Position numbers and translations under genes: made by a program. From positions 310,001 to 374,000 of the forward strand of contig NZ_CP053921.1 in the NCBI RefSeq assembly GCF_013260645.1: DNA of 64,000 nucleotides, in the 5' to 3' direction. The notes under the pieces are model-generated. The model saw only the letters and a list, made by a program, of their open reading frames with translations. It had not been told where the DNA came from and ran no database searches. This DNA is from Erythrobacter mangrovi. Lineage in GTDB: Bacteria > Pseudomonadota > Alphaproteobacteria > Sphingomonadales > Sphingomonadaceae. Shown piece by piece: positions 25,102-36,392 of this stretch (position 1 is the first letter of the stretch; the number at the start of each line of letters is the position of its first letter).

Positions 25102-28100
25102 ATGAAAAAGAGAACTTCCACCTTGGGTGGACGTGCCGCTTTGTTTAGCAGCGCCGGTTTGGCCGCCTTGTCACTGACGATTGCAGCACCGGCCTTCGCC
25201 CAGGACCAAGAGGACACGGACGAAGCGGCAGCTGACGAATCGATCGCTGACGACACAACCGAAACCTTCGATGGTGCGATCCTGGTGACCGGCACGCGCA
25301 TCGCTCGGCCGACCCTTTCTTCGCCAGTTCCCGTGACCACGGTGTCGGCAGCTGAATTGACGGACAATGGCGATACCTCGCTGGGCGACGCGCTCAACGA
25401 TCTGCCTTCGCTCCGTTCCACCTTCAGCCAGGGCAACTCGACCCGCTTCATCGGTACCGCCGGTCTCAACCTGCTCGACCTGCGTGGCCTGGGCACCAGC
25501 CGTACACTGGTTCTGGTCAACGGCCGCCGCCACGTGACGGCTTCGCCGGGTGATTACCTGGTCGACGTCAACACCATCCCGGTCGATTTGCTCGAACGCG
25601 TCGACGTGGTGACTGGCGGCAATTCCGCAGTCTATGGTTCGGACGCGGTGGCGGGCGTCGTCAACTTCGTCCTCAAGCGCGACTACGAAGGTATCTCGCT
25701 CAAGGGGCAGGCTGGCGTTTCATCGCGCGGCGATCGCGAGAACTATTTCCTTGCCGGCGTTTACGGCAAGAATTTTGCGGACGGCCGCGGCAATGTCGCC
25801 GTAGCAGTCGAATATGCCAAGTCCGAGCCGTTGTACTTCCGCGAACGCGATGGCCTGACCGGCGCCTATAGCGGACGCTGCCAGTACAACAACGTTGGCG
25901 ACAGCCAGGCCGACGAAGGGCCGTTCGGCTCCGACGGCATTCCTGATCTCGAGCCGGTCTGCGGTATCCGCAACGGCTCGATTTCGGACGGCGGCACGAT
26001 CGGCGGTTTGGGCCAGGGTCAGTTCCTGCGCTTCGACAGCAACGGCAACATTTTTGTCGACGTACCTGACCAGTTCCTGCCGTTCAGCGGCAACGTGATC
26101 GGCGGCAACGGATCGACCCTGCGCAACACTGGCCAGCTTGCTGCCGGCTTGGAGCGTATCTCGGTCAACCTGCTAGCTCACTTTGAGATAAGCGAAGCCT
26201 TCGTTCCGTTCGTCGAAGCCAAGTATGTCCATGTCGACGCACTTCAGGAAGGTCAGCCGAGCTTCTTCGTAGGCGGTCCGGACTCGTTCTTCGGTGGTCC
26301 TGCCATCACCTGTGACAACGCATTCCTGAATGCCCAGGCACTCTCGACGCTCCAGAGCTTCGGACTGTGCGCGACACCGACCGGCCGCATCCCTCTCACG
26401 CGCTTCAACATCGACTTCGGGGGCCGCGGTGAAATCCACGATCGCGACACCTATCGTATCGTTGCCGGTGTGGAAGGCACCTTCAACGAAGACTGGCGCT
26501 ACGAATTGTCGGTCAACTATGGCCGCCTTGAAACCAAGCTGGATTCGCTGAACAACCTCCTGCTCTACACGCAGGATGGTAACAACCTTGCCGGGTTCAA
26601 CCTGGCGGTTGACGCGGTTCGCGACGTCAATGGCAACCCGGTCTGCCGCATCAACGTCGATGCGGATCCGAACAACAATGATCCAGCCTGTGTGCCGATC
26701 AACGTTTTCGGCTTCGGCGCGCCTAGCCAAGCCGCCCTGGACTATGTGAACACAACCGGCCATCGCGAAGAAACGGCGGAAGAATTTGACATTCTCGCCA
26801 CGGTTTCAGGCGATCTGTCGCAGCTGTTCGAACTGCCTGGCGGTCCGATCGCTTTCGCTCTCGGCGGGGAATACCGGTCCGAGAAGGCCTACAGCGCCTT
26901 TGACGAGTTGACCGCAAGCGGTGCCACCTTCCTCAACGCGATCCAGCCCTTCGACCCGCCGAAGCTGACCGTGAAGGAAGCTTTCGGCGAGCTCAGCATT
27001 CCGCTCCTGGCGAACGTGCCGCTGGCGGAAGAGCTGACCGTAAGCGCTGCAGGCCGCGTGTCGGACTATAACAATGCAACTGGAACGGTTTACGCCTACA
27101 ACGTCCAGGGCATTTACGCTCCGGTCCCGGACATTCGCTTCCGTGCCGCCTACGCAACTTCGGTTCGTGCACCGACGCAAGCCGACCTCTTTTCGCCGCA
27201 GTCGCAGAACTTTGCATTCATCGCTGACCCCTGCGACCAGGCGACGGGTGCGATCAATACCGATCCTAACCGCGTAGCCAACTGTGCGGCGGCGGGCGTA
27301 CCGACGACTGCCAATGCCGCTCTGGTGGCGGCATGCGCAGGCACCTCGTTCGCAGTGGCACTTGGCGATCCCTACACCAACTGTACGGCTCGCACCTCGT
27401 CAACCGGCTTCCTCTCGGGCGGCAACCCCGCGCTGGTTGAAGAACGCGGCAAGTCGCTAACCGTCGGCGTGGTGGTTGAACCACGGTTCATTCCGGGCCT
27501 AAACTTCACGGTCGACTACTATCGGATCAAGGTGAACAGCCTGATTTCCACGCTGACCGCCCAAACGATCATCAACCAGTGCTACAGCGACGCCAACGGT
27601 ATCAGCAACCAGTTCTGCGCCAACGTCAATCGTGATCCGACAACCGGACTCTTCATTGATCCCGCGACGATTTCTGGTGGCGTCAACTTCGCTGCACAAA
27701 AGACCGAAGGCATCGACTTCGATCTTCAGTACAACCATACCTTCGACAATGGTCACAGGTTGCGGTTCCGTGGCATCGCGACCTACCTCATCAGGCTGGA
27801 CAACTTCCTCAACCCGGTGGATCCTGAAGTACCGAACCGTCAACGGAGTGAGCTGGGCGACCCGAAGTGGGCCGCTTCGACGAACTTCAACTACGACTTT
27901 GGCGATGTCGACTTCACTTGGTCGATGCGTTATCTCGGACCGCAGACCAAGTCGGCCTATGAGAACGCATTCTCCTATATCGGGCGTTGCCCCGCGTCGG
28001 GCGTCACGGGTTCTTCGGGTGGCACTTGTACCCCCGGCGAACTCACCCGCCTGGATCCCGCGAACGCGGACCAGTATGAGGATCCGACCTTCCCGGTGAA

Positions 28101-28275
28101 GATCTACAATAACTTCCGGCTCAGCTTCGATGTTGAAGGTGGTTACAACTTCTACATCGGCGTCGATAACGCCTTCGACGTACAGCCGCCCTTCGGTCAG
28201 TTGGGCACCGCCGGTGGCGATCCGTACGACACCTTCGGTCGCTACTTCTACGCGGGCTTCCGCCTCGAACTCTGA
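25102..28275 (+). CDS. TonB-dependent outer-membrane receptor (second of the pair)
   Basis: A 1057-residue receptor of the same subfamily as the one at 17094. ATG 25102 gives a signal peptide ending 'APAFAQ'. A frame open from 25033 is rejected because it starts before the signal. The TonB box region (ILVTGTRIARP), the plug with 'LDLRGLGTSRTLVLVNGRR' and 'DVVTGGNSAVYGSDAVAGVV', and a long barrel are all present. The C-terminus 'YFYAGFRLEL' is a hydrophobic variant of the usual terminal Phe. The barrel has several Cys-containing loops, as in its partner. No STN domain. It ends just before a strong bidirectional terminator shared with clpB. Confidence 0.93.
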   Translation: MKKRTSTLGGRAALFSSAGLAALSLTIAAPAFAQDQEDTDEAAADESIADDTTETFDGAILVTGTRIARPTLSSPVPVTTVSAAELTDNGDTSLGDALNDLPSLRSTFSQGNSTRFIGTAGLNLLDLRGLGTSRTLVLVNGRRHVTASPGDYLVDVNTIPVDLLERVDVVTGGNSAVYGSDAVAGVVNFVLKRDYEGISLKGQAGVSSRGDRENYFLAGVYGKNFADGRGNVAVAVEYAKSEPLYFRERDGLTGAYSGRCQYNNVGDSQADEGPFGSDGIPDLEPVCGIRNGSISDGGTIGGLGQGQFLRFDSNGNIFVDVPDQFLPFSGNVIGGNGSTLRNTGQLAAGLERISVNLLAHFEISEAFVPFVEAKYVHVDALQEGQPSFFVGGPDSFFGGPAITCDNAFLNAQALSTLQSFGLCATPTGRIPLTRFNIDFGGRGEIHDRDTYRIVAGVEGTFNEDWRYELSVNYGRLETKLDSLNNLLLYTQDGNNLAGFNLAVDAVRDVNGNPVCRINVDADPNNNDPACVPINVFGFGAPSQAALDYVNTTGHREETAEEFDILATVSGDLSQLFELPGGPIAFALGGEYRSEKAYSAFDELTASGATFLNAIQPFDPPKLTVKEAFGELSIPLLANVPLAEELTVSAAGRVSDYNNATGTVYAYNVQGIYAPVPDIRFRAAYATSVRAPTQADLFSPQSQNFAFIADPCDQATGAINTDPNRVANCAAAGVPTTANAALVAACAGTSFAVALGDPYTNCTARTSSTGFLSGGNPALVEERGKSLTVGVVVEPRFIPGLNFTVDYYRIKVNSLISTLTAQTIINQCYSDANGISNQFCANVNRDPTTGLFIDPATISGGVNFAAQKTEGIDFDLQYNHTFDNGHRLRFRGIATYLIRLDNFLNPVDPEVPNRQRSELGDPKWAASTNFNYDFGDVDFTWSMRYLGPQTKSAYENAFSYIGRCPASGVTGSSGGTCTPGELTRLDPANADQYEDPTFPVKIYNNFRLSFDVEGGYNFYIGVDNAFDVQPPFGQLGTAGGDPYDTFGRYFYAGFRLEL

Positions 28276-28290
28276 TCGATCTTGTAAGAT

Positions 28291-28328
28291 AAAAAGAAAG
28301 GGCCCCGGGAAACCGGGGCCCTTTTTTT
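28291..28328. terminator. Bidirectional intrinsic terminator
   Basis: AAAGGGCCCCGG and CCGGGGCCCTTT pair perfectly over 12 bp with a GAAA tetraloop. T7 follows on the plus strand and TTTCTTTTT on the minus strand. It ends both the receptor and the convergent clpB transcripts. Confidence 0.92.
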
Positions 28329-28371
28329 AAGACGTCCTGAGTGTTTAGCGGACCAGCGATCCGTCCAGCCT

Positions 28372-30948
<2,577 letters not shown>

Positions 30949-30979
30949 GCAAACACCCCAAACCTGAATTACCGCCCGG

Positions 30980-31007
30980 ATATGGTGTGGCGATAATGCA
31001 ACACAAG
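30980..31007 (-). promoter_or_regulatory. Sigma-32 (heat-shock) type promoter of clpB
   Basis: On the minus strand: CTTGTG (31007-31002), 14 bases, then CACCATAT (30987-30980). This matches the RpoH form CTTGAA-N13-15-CCCCATnT, with differences at two -35 bases and one -10 base. It is about 32 bp upstream of the clpB ATG, as expected for a class-I heat-shock gene. Confidence 0.65.
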
Positions 31008-31281
31008 CCCTCCCCGCCAAATTTTGCGAGGTGTATTAGTGGAATATAGGAGTCGGGTGAGAATTGGCGAGAGGGAATTGCCGATAATTCTCCACCCTGC
31101 CCGCGCTGTCTCCAAACTGCCGCGCGAGATTCTCCAAGCCGTCATCGCACTGAACCCGATCGGTCACCAAGCACCTCTAGTGGCGCGGTGGAACCGTTCG
31201 AACGGGAATGCATGCGGCGCAGCACGACGTCGCTCCTTCCCCCGTTCGATGCGCTTCGCCATCACAATGAGGGAAACAATC
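31008..31281. other. Gene-free upstream region of the third TonB receptor (274 bp)
   Basis: No credible coding frame; an open frame from 31024 is not supported by a signal peptide. The region carries the repeats at 31059-31093 and a GAGATTCTCC sequence near 31130 that echoes them. I see no riboswitch or other RNA. It probably carries the receptor promoter and its regulation. Confidence 0.5.
31059..31093. promoter_or_regulatory. Clustered repeats, operator-like
   Basis: GAGAATTGGCGA (31059-31070) and GGGAATTGCCGA (31073-31084) are direct repeats matching at 10 of 12 positions, spaced 14 bp apart. They are followed by the inverted half-site AATTCTCC (31086-31093). The arrangement suggests a regulator binding site between clpB and the receptor at 31282. 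The regulator is not identified. Confidence 0.4.
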
Positions 31282-33558
31282 ATGATGCGCTCCACGCTCC
31301 TGTGCCTGCTTGCAGGGACCGCCCTGGTCCCGTTCCAGGCAGTCCACGCCACCGAAAGCGAAATCGCGGACTCCGGCGAAGCCGCCGCCAGCGACGAAAA
31401 CCAGATCATCGTTTTCGGCAAGGGTCAGACCCGCCAGACCGGCACGCTGGACGAAGAACGGATCGCCATTTCGACCCCGGCGATCAGCCCGCTCAAGGCG
31501 ATCGCGCGACTTCCCGGCGTGAACTTCCAGTCGTCGGATCCATTCGGCAACTACGAATGGTCGCAGCGCATCTCGATCCGCGGCTTCAACCAGAACCAGC
31601 TGGGCTACACCTTCGACGGCGTGCCGCTGGGCGATGCCAGCTACGGCAATCACAACGGTCTGCACATCAGCCGAGTGATTTCGCAGGAGAACATCGGTTC
31701 GATCGCAGTCACACAAGGCGCAGGGAACATCGGGGTCGCGTCCACCAACAACCTGGGCGGCACGGTGGAGACGAGCTCGCAGGATCCGGAAGGGCGCCTC
31801 GCCGTACTGGGTGATGCGACCTATGGCCGGTTTGATACCTATCGCGGTTTCCTGCGCCTGAACTATGGCACGCCGGGCGGCGCGTCGGGCTATGTCAGCT
31901 ATGGCTACTACCAGACCGACAAATGGAAGGGTTACGGCGAGCAGCGCCAGCACATGGTCAACGCCAAGCTGACTATCCCTGTCGGCAGCTTCGCGATCGA
32001 CGGCTGGTACAGCTATTCCGACCGTGCCGAGCAGGATTACCAGGACTTCAGCCTCGAGCAGATCGACCGCCTTGGCTACTTCGCCGACAATCTCAGCTAC
32101 GAACGGCTGGAACTGGCCAACCTTGTCGCCGATGTCGGGGCCAACACGGGCTATACCGGCGCGACACCGCAAAATCCGGCGGCCGGGACTACCTACCCTG
32201 CCCCCTATACCTCGCCCGACGATGCCTATCTCGACGCCGCGGGCCTGCGTCGAGATCACCTCGCCTACCTGCGCCTGCACGGCGACGCCGGGCAGGCGAA
32301 GCTGGCCTTGACCGGCTACTATCACACCAATGAAGGCCAGGGATTGTGGGGCACGCCCTATGTGCCGAGCCCGACCGGTGGATCGCCCTATTCGATCCGT
32401 ACCACCGAATACGACATCGAGCGCACGGGCGTGCTCGGTACCGCGTCGCTTCCGGTCGCAGGCACCGACCTGACCCTGGGCCTGTGGTACGAGAACAATG
32501 ATTTCCACCAGGCGCGGCGCTTCTACGCGCTGACCAGCCGCACCGAACCGGGCCGCAGCTTCCTGGAATTCCAGAGCGATCCGTTCTTCACCCAGTGGGA
32601 ATTCGACTTCAACACCAAGACCTACCAGTACCATGTCGAGGACTCGATCCAGCTCGATGCGCTCAAGCTGAACCTGGGCTGGAAGGGCTTCCGCGTCGAA
32701 AACAATGCCGATCCGGTGATCTCTGGAGGTCGCGCCGTGGGCTCTTTCGCAGTCGAGGACTGGTTCCAGCCGCACGCAGGCGTAACCTATGATCTGGGTC
32801 AGGCGGAAATCTTCGCCGGCTTCACGCAGGTCACCCGCGCCTTCGCCAGCGCCACCACCGCCGGTCCCTTCGCGACCAGCCAGGCCGGCTTCGATTCGCT
32901 CCAGGCAGACGGGCTTCGGCCGGAAACCTCGAACACCTATGAGATTGGCGTACGCTACAACACGCCGATCGTGAACGCAGTGCTCGCCGGTTATTACGTC
33001 GACTTCGACAACCGCATCATCGCCTTCGCCAATGGCGCGGGGATCGTCGGCAACCCGGCTATCCTGCGCAATGTCGGTTCGGTGCGCTCGATCGGCATCG
33101 AAGCGGCGGCAGACGTGAAGCTGAACGACATCGTCGGCTTCTACGCCAGCTACGCCTACAACGATTCGACCTATCGCAACGACGTTCTCAACGCCGACTC
33201 AACGCTCTATGCGGCGACCCGTGGCAAGACGGTGGTCGACAGCCCGAAGCACATCCTCCACGCCGAAGTGAACTTCGACACTGTGGGTTTCTTCGGCAAT
33301 CTGGGCATGGATTATCAATCCAAGCGCTACTTCACCTATGAGAACGACCAGTCGGTCGGCGGGCGGGTGACCGTCGATGCTGCGCTCGGCTATCGTTTCG
33401 ACGATCACTTCGAACTGCGTCTCAACGCGACGAACCTGTTCAACGAACGCTATATCGGCACGATCGGGACCAATGGCTTCGGCAACCGTGGTGACAACCA
33501 GACGCTGCAGACAGCTGCCCCGCGCGCGGTGTTTGCCACGCTGACAGTCAAGAACTGA
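31282..33558 (+). CDS. TonB-dependent receptor, siderophore-receptor-like
   Basis: A 758-residue outer-membrane receptor that differs from the two upstream ones. ATG 31282 has GAGGGAA before it and a signal peptide ending 'VHATES' (about residue 23). The plug has 'ISIRGFNQNQLGYTFDGVPL' and 'IAVTQGAGNIGVASTNNLGG', the pattern of receptors for siderophores, hemes or small ligands. The barrel contains 'FSLEQIDRLGYFADNLSYER' and ends 'VFATLTVKN' rather than the aromatic terminal residue typical of most barrels. No STN domain. A GC-rich hairpin follows, then the acyl-CoA dehydrogenase gene. The ligand is unknown. Confidence 0.9.
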   Translation: MMRSTLLCLLAGTALVPFQAVHATESEIADSGEAAASDENQIIVFGKGQTRQTGTLDEERIAISTPAISPLKAIARLPGVNFQSSDPFGNYEWSQRISIRGFNQNQLGYTFDGVPLGDASYGNHNGLHISRVISQENIGSIAVTQGAGNIGVASTNNLGGTVETSSQDPEGRLAVLGDATYGRFDTYRGFLRLNYGTPGGASGYVSYGYYQTDKWKGYGEQRQHMVNAKLTIPVGSFAIDGWYSYSDRAEQDYQDFSLEQIDRLGYFADNLSYERLELANLVADVGANTGYTGATPQNPAAGTTYPAPYTSPDDAYLDAAGLRRDHLAYLRLHGDAGQAKLALTGYYHTNEGQGLWGTPYVPSPTGGSPYSIRTTEYDIERTGVLGTASLPVAGTDLTLGLWYENNDFHQARRFYALTSRTEPGRSFLEFQSDPFFTQWEFDFNTKTYQYHVEDSIQLDALKLNLGWKGFRVENNADPVISGGRAVGSFAVEDWFQPHAGVTYDLGQAEIFAGFTQVTRAFASATTAGPFATSQAGFDSLQADGLRPETSNTYEIGVRYNTPIVNAVLAGYYVDFDNRIIAFANGAGIVGNPAILRNVGSVRSIGIEAAADVKLNDIVGFYASYAYNDSTYRNDVLNADSTLYAATRGKTVVDSPKHILHAEVNFDTVGFFGNLGMDYQSKRYFTYENDQSVGGRVTVDAALGYRFDDHFELRLNATNLFNERYIGTIGTNGFGNRGDNQTLQTAAPRAVFATLTVKN

Positions 33559-33574
33559 TCGCCGCACCATGATC

Positions 33575-33608
33575 GGCGGGGGCGCACCTTCGGGCCAGCG
33601 CCCCCGCC
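33575..33608 (+). terminator. GC-rich hairpin after the third TonB receptor gene
   Basis: GGCGGGGGCGC (33575-33585) and GCGCCCCCGCC (33598-33608) form a perfect 11-bp stem with a 12-base loop. Only CTTC follows, so termination would rely on the strong stem rather than a T-tract. Confidence 0.5.
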
Positions 33609-33661
33609 CTTCATCCAATCGCGGAGATTGACTGTCCTGCCGTGTCGCACAAGGATGCGGC

Positions 33662-34837
33662 ATGACCGCATTCGACGACTGGCGCGCCCGCTCTCCCTTC
33701 TACGACGAAAGCCACGAGGCGCTGTCCGCCAGCGTCCGCCGTTTCGTCGAGCGCGAAATTGCGCCCTACGTGGACCGGTGGGAGGCGGAAGGCGAATTGC
33801 CGCGCGAGTTGCACCGCAAGGCGGCCGAAGCGGGCATCCTGGGCCTGCGCTATCCCGAGCAATATGGCGGGCACGAGGAAGGCTTCGACATCTTCCACTC
33901 GCTGGTGGTGACCGAGGAACTCGCGTCCTGCGGCGCCGGCGGTGTCGGCGCCTCGCTGATGACCCATGGCATCGGCCTGCCTCCGGTCCTTGCGCTCGGC
34001 TCCGACGAATTGAAACAACGCGTCGCCCCGCCGGTACTCGCGGGCGAGAAGATCATCGCGCTCGGCATCACCGAGGCTGGCGGCGGTTCAGACGTCGCCA
34101 ACCTCAAGACCACGGCACGGCGCGAAGGCGACCATTACGTCGTCAACGGCGGCAAGATGTTCATTACCAGCGGCATGCGCGCCGATTGGCTTACCTGCGC
34201 GGTGCGCACCGGCGGCCCCGGGGCGGGCGGCATCTCGCTGCTGCTGATCGACATGGCGAGCGAAGGCGTCGAACGCACCCGGCTCGACAAGATGGGCTGG
34301 CGCTGTTCGGACACCGCGGCGATCCACTTCTCCGACGTGCGAGTGCCCGCAGAGAACCTGATCGGGCCCGAGAATGGCGGCTTCATCGGGATCATGCGTA
34401 ATTTCAACGGCGAACGGCTGGGCATGGCCATGGGCTGCTGCGCCTATGCCCGCGTGGCGATGGCCGAAGCCGCGGAATGGGCGCAGCAGCGCGAAACTTT
34501 CGGCAAGCCGCTGGTCGGACACCAGTCGATCCGCATCAAGCTGGCCGATATGGAGCGCCAGATCGAGGCAACGCAGGCCTGGGTGGACCTCTGCGCCTGG
34601 CAGGTGCGCGAGGGACGCGATCGCCCGGCCGATTTCGCCATGCTCAAGGTGCAGGCCACGCGCATGCTCGAAGCCGTCGCGCGCGAAGCGGCGCAGGTGC
34701 TCGGCGGGGCGAGCTACATCACCGGTAGCAAGGTCGAACGAATCTATCGCGAGGTACGCGTCAATGCGATCGGTGGCGGGAGCGAGGAGATCATGCTCGA
34801 CCTCGCCGGGCGGCAACTATTCGGCGGGAGTCGCTGA
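33662..34837 (+). CDS. Acyl-CoA dehydrogenase
   Basis: FAD-dependent oxidation of an acyl-CoA at the alpha-beta position. The 391-residue protein has the three ACAD domains: N-terminal helices (1-120), beta domain with 'ALGITEAGGGSDVANLKTTA' near 140, and C-terminal helices with 'ERLGMAMGCCAYARVAMAEA' near 250. The usual catalytic Glu loop reads IGGGSEE (370-376), with Gly where many ACADs have the YEGT glutamate. The base may therefore lie elsewhere, as in isovaleryl- and citronellyl-CoA dehydrogenases. Substrate not determined. Its 3' end overlaps that of the convergent ATPase gene by 21 bp. Confidence 0.93.
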   Translation: MTAFDDWRARSPFYDESHEALSASVRRFVEREIAPYVDRWEAEGELPRELHRKAAEAGILGLRYPEQYGGHEEGFDIFHSLVVTEELASCGAGGVGASLMTHGIGLPPVLALGSDELKQRVAPPVLAGEKIIALGITEAGGGSDVANLKTTARREGDHYVVNGGKMFITSGMRADWLTCAVRTGGPGAGGISLLLIDMASEGVERTRLDKMGWRCSDTAAIHFSDVRVPAENLIGPENGGFIGIMRNFNGERLGMAMGCCAYARVAMAEAAEWAQQRETFGKPLVGHQSIRIKLADMERQIEATQAWVDLCAWQVREGRDRPADFAMLKVQATRMLEAVAREAAQVLGGASYITGSKVERIYREVRVNAIGGGSEEIMLDLAGRQLFGGSR

Positions 34838-36265
34838 GCTTTCGAGCCCCGGCACCAAGACCGAGCGGCCACCGCCGAAATCCTCGCGCACGACGATCAG
34901 CCCCTGGCGTTCGAGATGGTCGAGCAGGCGACGGATACGCCCCGGCGAACTGCTGCCATAGGCACGCCCCAGCTCGTCCTCGTCGACATCCGCCTCGCCC
35001 GCGCTCGCAGTCTTGGCCAGTACCAGGAAAGGCGCGAGTAGGTCGTCTTCTACCCCGCGTGCGAGCTGCATGATCCGCTCACGCAGATCTTCGTCGAGCA
35101 AGTCGAGGCCGGCACCCGCCATGGCGAAGCGACGGCGGAAGCTGCCCATGTCGGGCATCGGCCCGATTATCCGTTCACGCCGGCAGCGCGAGAGAAAGGT
35201 CTGGTACTGCGTGCTGGCCGACTGGAAGGCGATGCCTTCCTCCGCAGCCAGCGTGGAGATGATCGTGTCGATCTGTTGGGCCACGGCGGAGGTGTCGACG
35301 GGCGCGCGCGGCGCCTCGACCTGGCGCTCTTCTGCCTGGGCGATCGAATCCTCGACATCCTCCCAGCGCGGCGGAGGTGGCGCGGGCGGCGGCGCCTTGG
35401 CGACCTCGCTCGCGAGGTCGCGGGTGAGCAGCGCCTCCATGTCGGCGGGCGCGGTTTCGGGCATCGCCATCAGCCCTTCGGCGCGCGCCTTGAGGCCCGA
35501 TTGGACAGGCCCGATCTTCACCGCGACAGGCAACCGCGTAATTGCCGGACCCAGCGCGAGGAAGTGCCCGCGCTCGAGCTCGCGGATGCGTTCCGCTTGC
35601 CGCCGCTCCATGCCGAGCAGGTCGGCCGCGCGGACCATGTCGATATCGAGGAAGGTACGCCCCATGAGGAAGTTCGAGGCTTCAGCCGCGACGTTCTTGG
35701 CCAGCTTCGCCAGCCGCTGCGTTGCGACGATCCCCGCCAGCCCGCGCTTGCGCCCGCGACACATCAGATTGGTCATCGCCGACAACGTCATGCGCCGCGT
35801 GTCCTCGGCGATCTCCCCCGCGACCGCGGGCGCGAACATCTGCGCTTCGTCGACCACCACGAGCGCGGGGAACCAGTGCTCGCGCGGGGCATCGAACAGT
35901 GCGGTCAGGAACTGCGCGGCGCAGCGGATCTGCTGTTCGACCTCGAGTCCTTCCAGCGCCAGCACCACGCTTGCCCGGTGTTCGCGGATACGGCGCGCCA
36001 GTGCCTCGATCTCGGCGGGCGAATAAGCCGCGCCGTCGATCACGATATGCCCGAAGGGTTCGGCCAGGGTGACGAAATCGCCTTCTGGGTCGATCACCAC
36101 CTGCTGGACCATCCGCGCGCTCTCTTCAAGCAGGCGGCGCAGCAGGTGCGACTTGCCGCTGCCCGAATTGCCCTGGACGAGCAGGCGGGTCGCGAGGAGC
36201 TCCTCGATATCGAACTCGACCGGCTTGCCGGACGCGTCGTTGCCGATGGTGATGCGGGCTGTCAC
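34817..36265 (-). CDS. HerA-like P-loop ATPase (DUF87)
   Basis: A 482-residue DUF87/HerA-type ATPase of unknown cellular role. Walker A GNSGSGKS is at 32-39, very near the N-terminus, and Walker B VVVDEAQMF around 136-144 has Glu140 next to the metal Asp139. A 'GRKRGLAGIVATQRLAKLAK' segment supplies the sensor and Arg-finger region. The C-terminal 200 residues are acidic/Pro-rich, with a possible winged helix near the end (RIRRLLDHLERQGLIVV). Unlike archaeal HerA, no N-terminal HAS-barrel is seen. It lies on its own, convergent with the acyl-CoA dehydrogenase. A second DUF87 ATPase is at the right edge. Confidence 0.85.
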   Translation of the reverse strand: MTARITIGNDASGKPVEFDIEELLATRLLVQGNSGSGKSHLLRRLLEESARMVQQVVIDPEGDFVTLAEPFGHIVIDGAAYSPAEIEALARRIREHRASVVLALEGLEVEQQIRCAAQFLTALFDAPREHWFPALVVVDEAQMFAPAVAGEIAEDTRRMTLSAMTNLMCRGRKRGLAGIVATQRLAKLAKNVAAEASNFLMGRTFLDIDMVRAADLLGMERRQAERIRELERGHFLALGPAITRLPVAVKIGPVQSGLKARAEGLMAMPETAPADMEALLTRDLASEVAKAPPPAPPPPRWEDVEDSIAQAEERQVEAPRAPVDTSAVAQQIDTIISTLAAEEGIAFQSASTQYQTFLSRCRRERIIGPMPDMGSFRRRFAMAGAGLDLLDEDLRERIMQLARGVEDDLLAPFLVLAKTASAGEADVDEDELGRAYGSSSPGRIRRLLDHLERQGLIVVREDFGGGRSVLVPGLESSATPAE

Positions 36266-36392
36266 GTGTGTGGAGCTAGCGGGTCGAATCCCGTTAACGA
36301 AATAGGCCGGCGACGGTTTTACCCAACCGAAAGAGCTGCTTCCCGCCCCGTGCGATTCCCGCTAGGTCGGTTGCAAGAGAGGACTTGCCTAC

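Noticed and set aside
31177..32775. A 532-codon minus-strand frame opposite the third receptor
   Set aside because: Antisense shadow without domain pattern.
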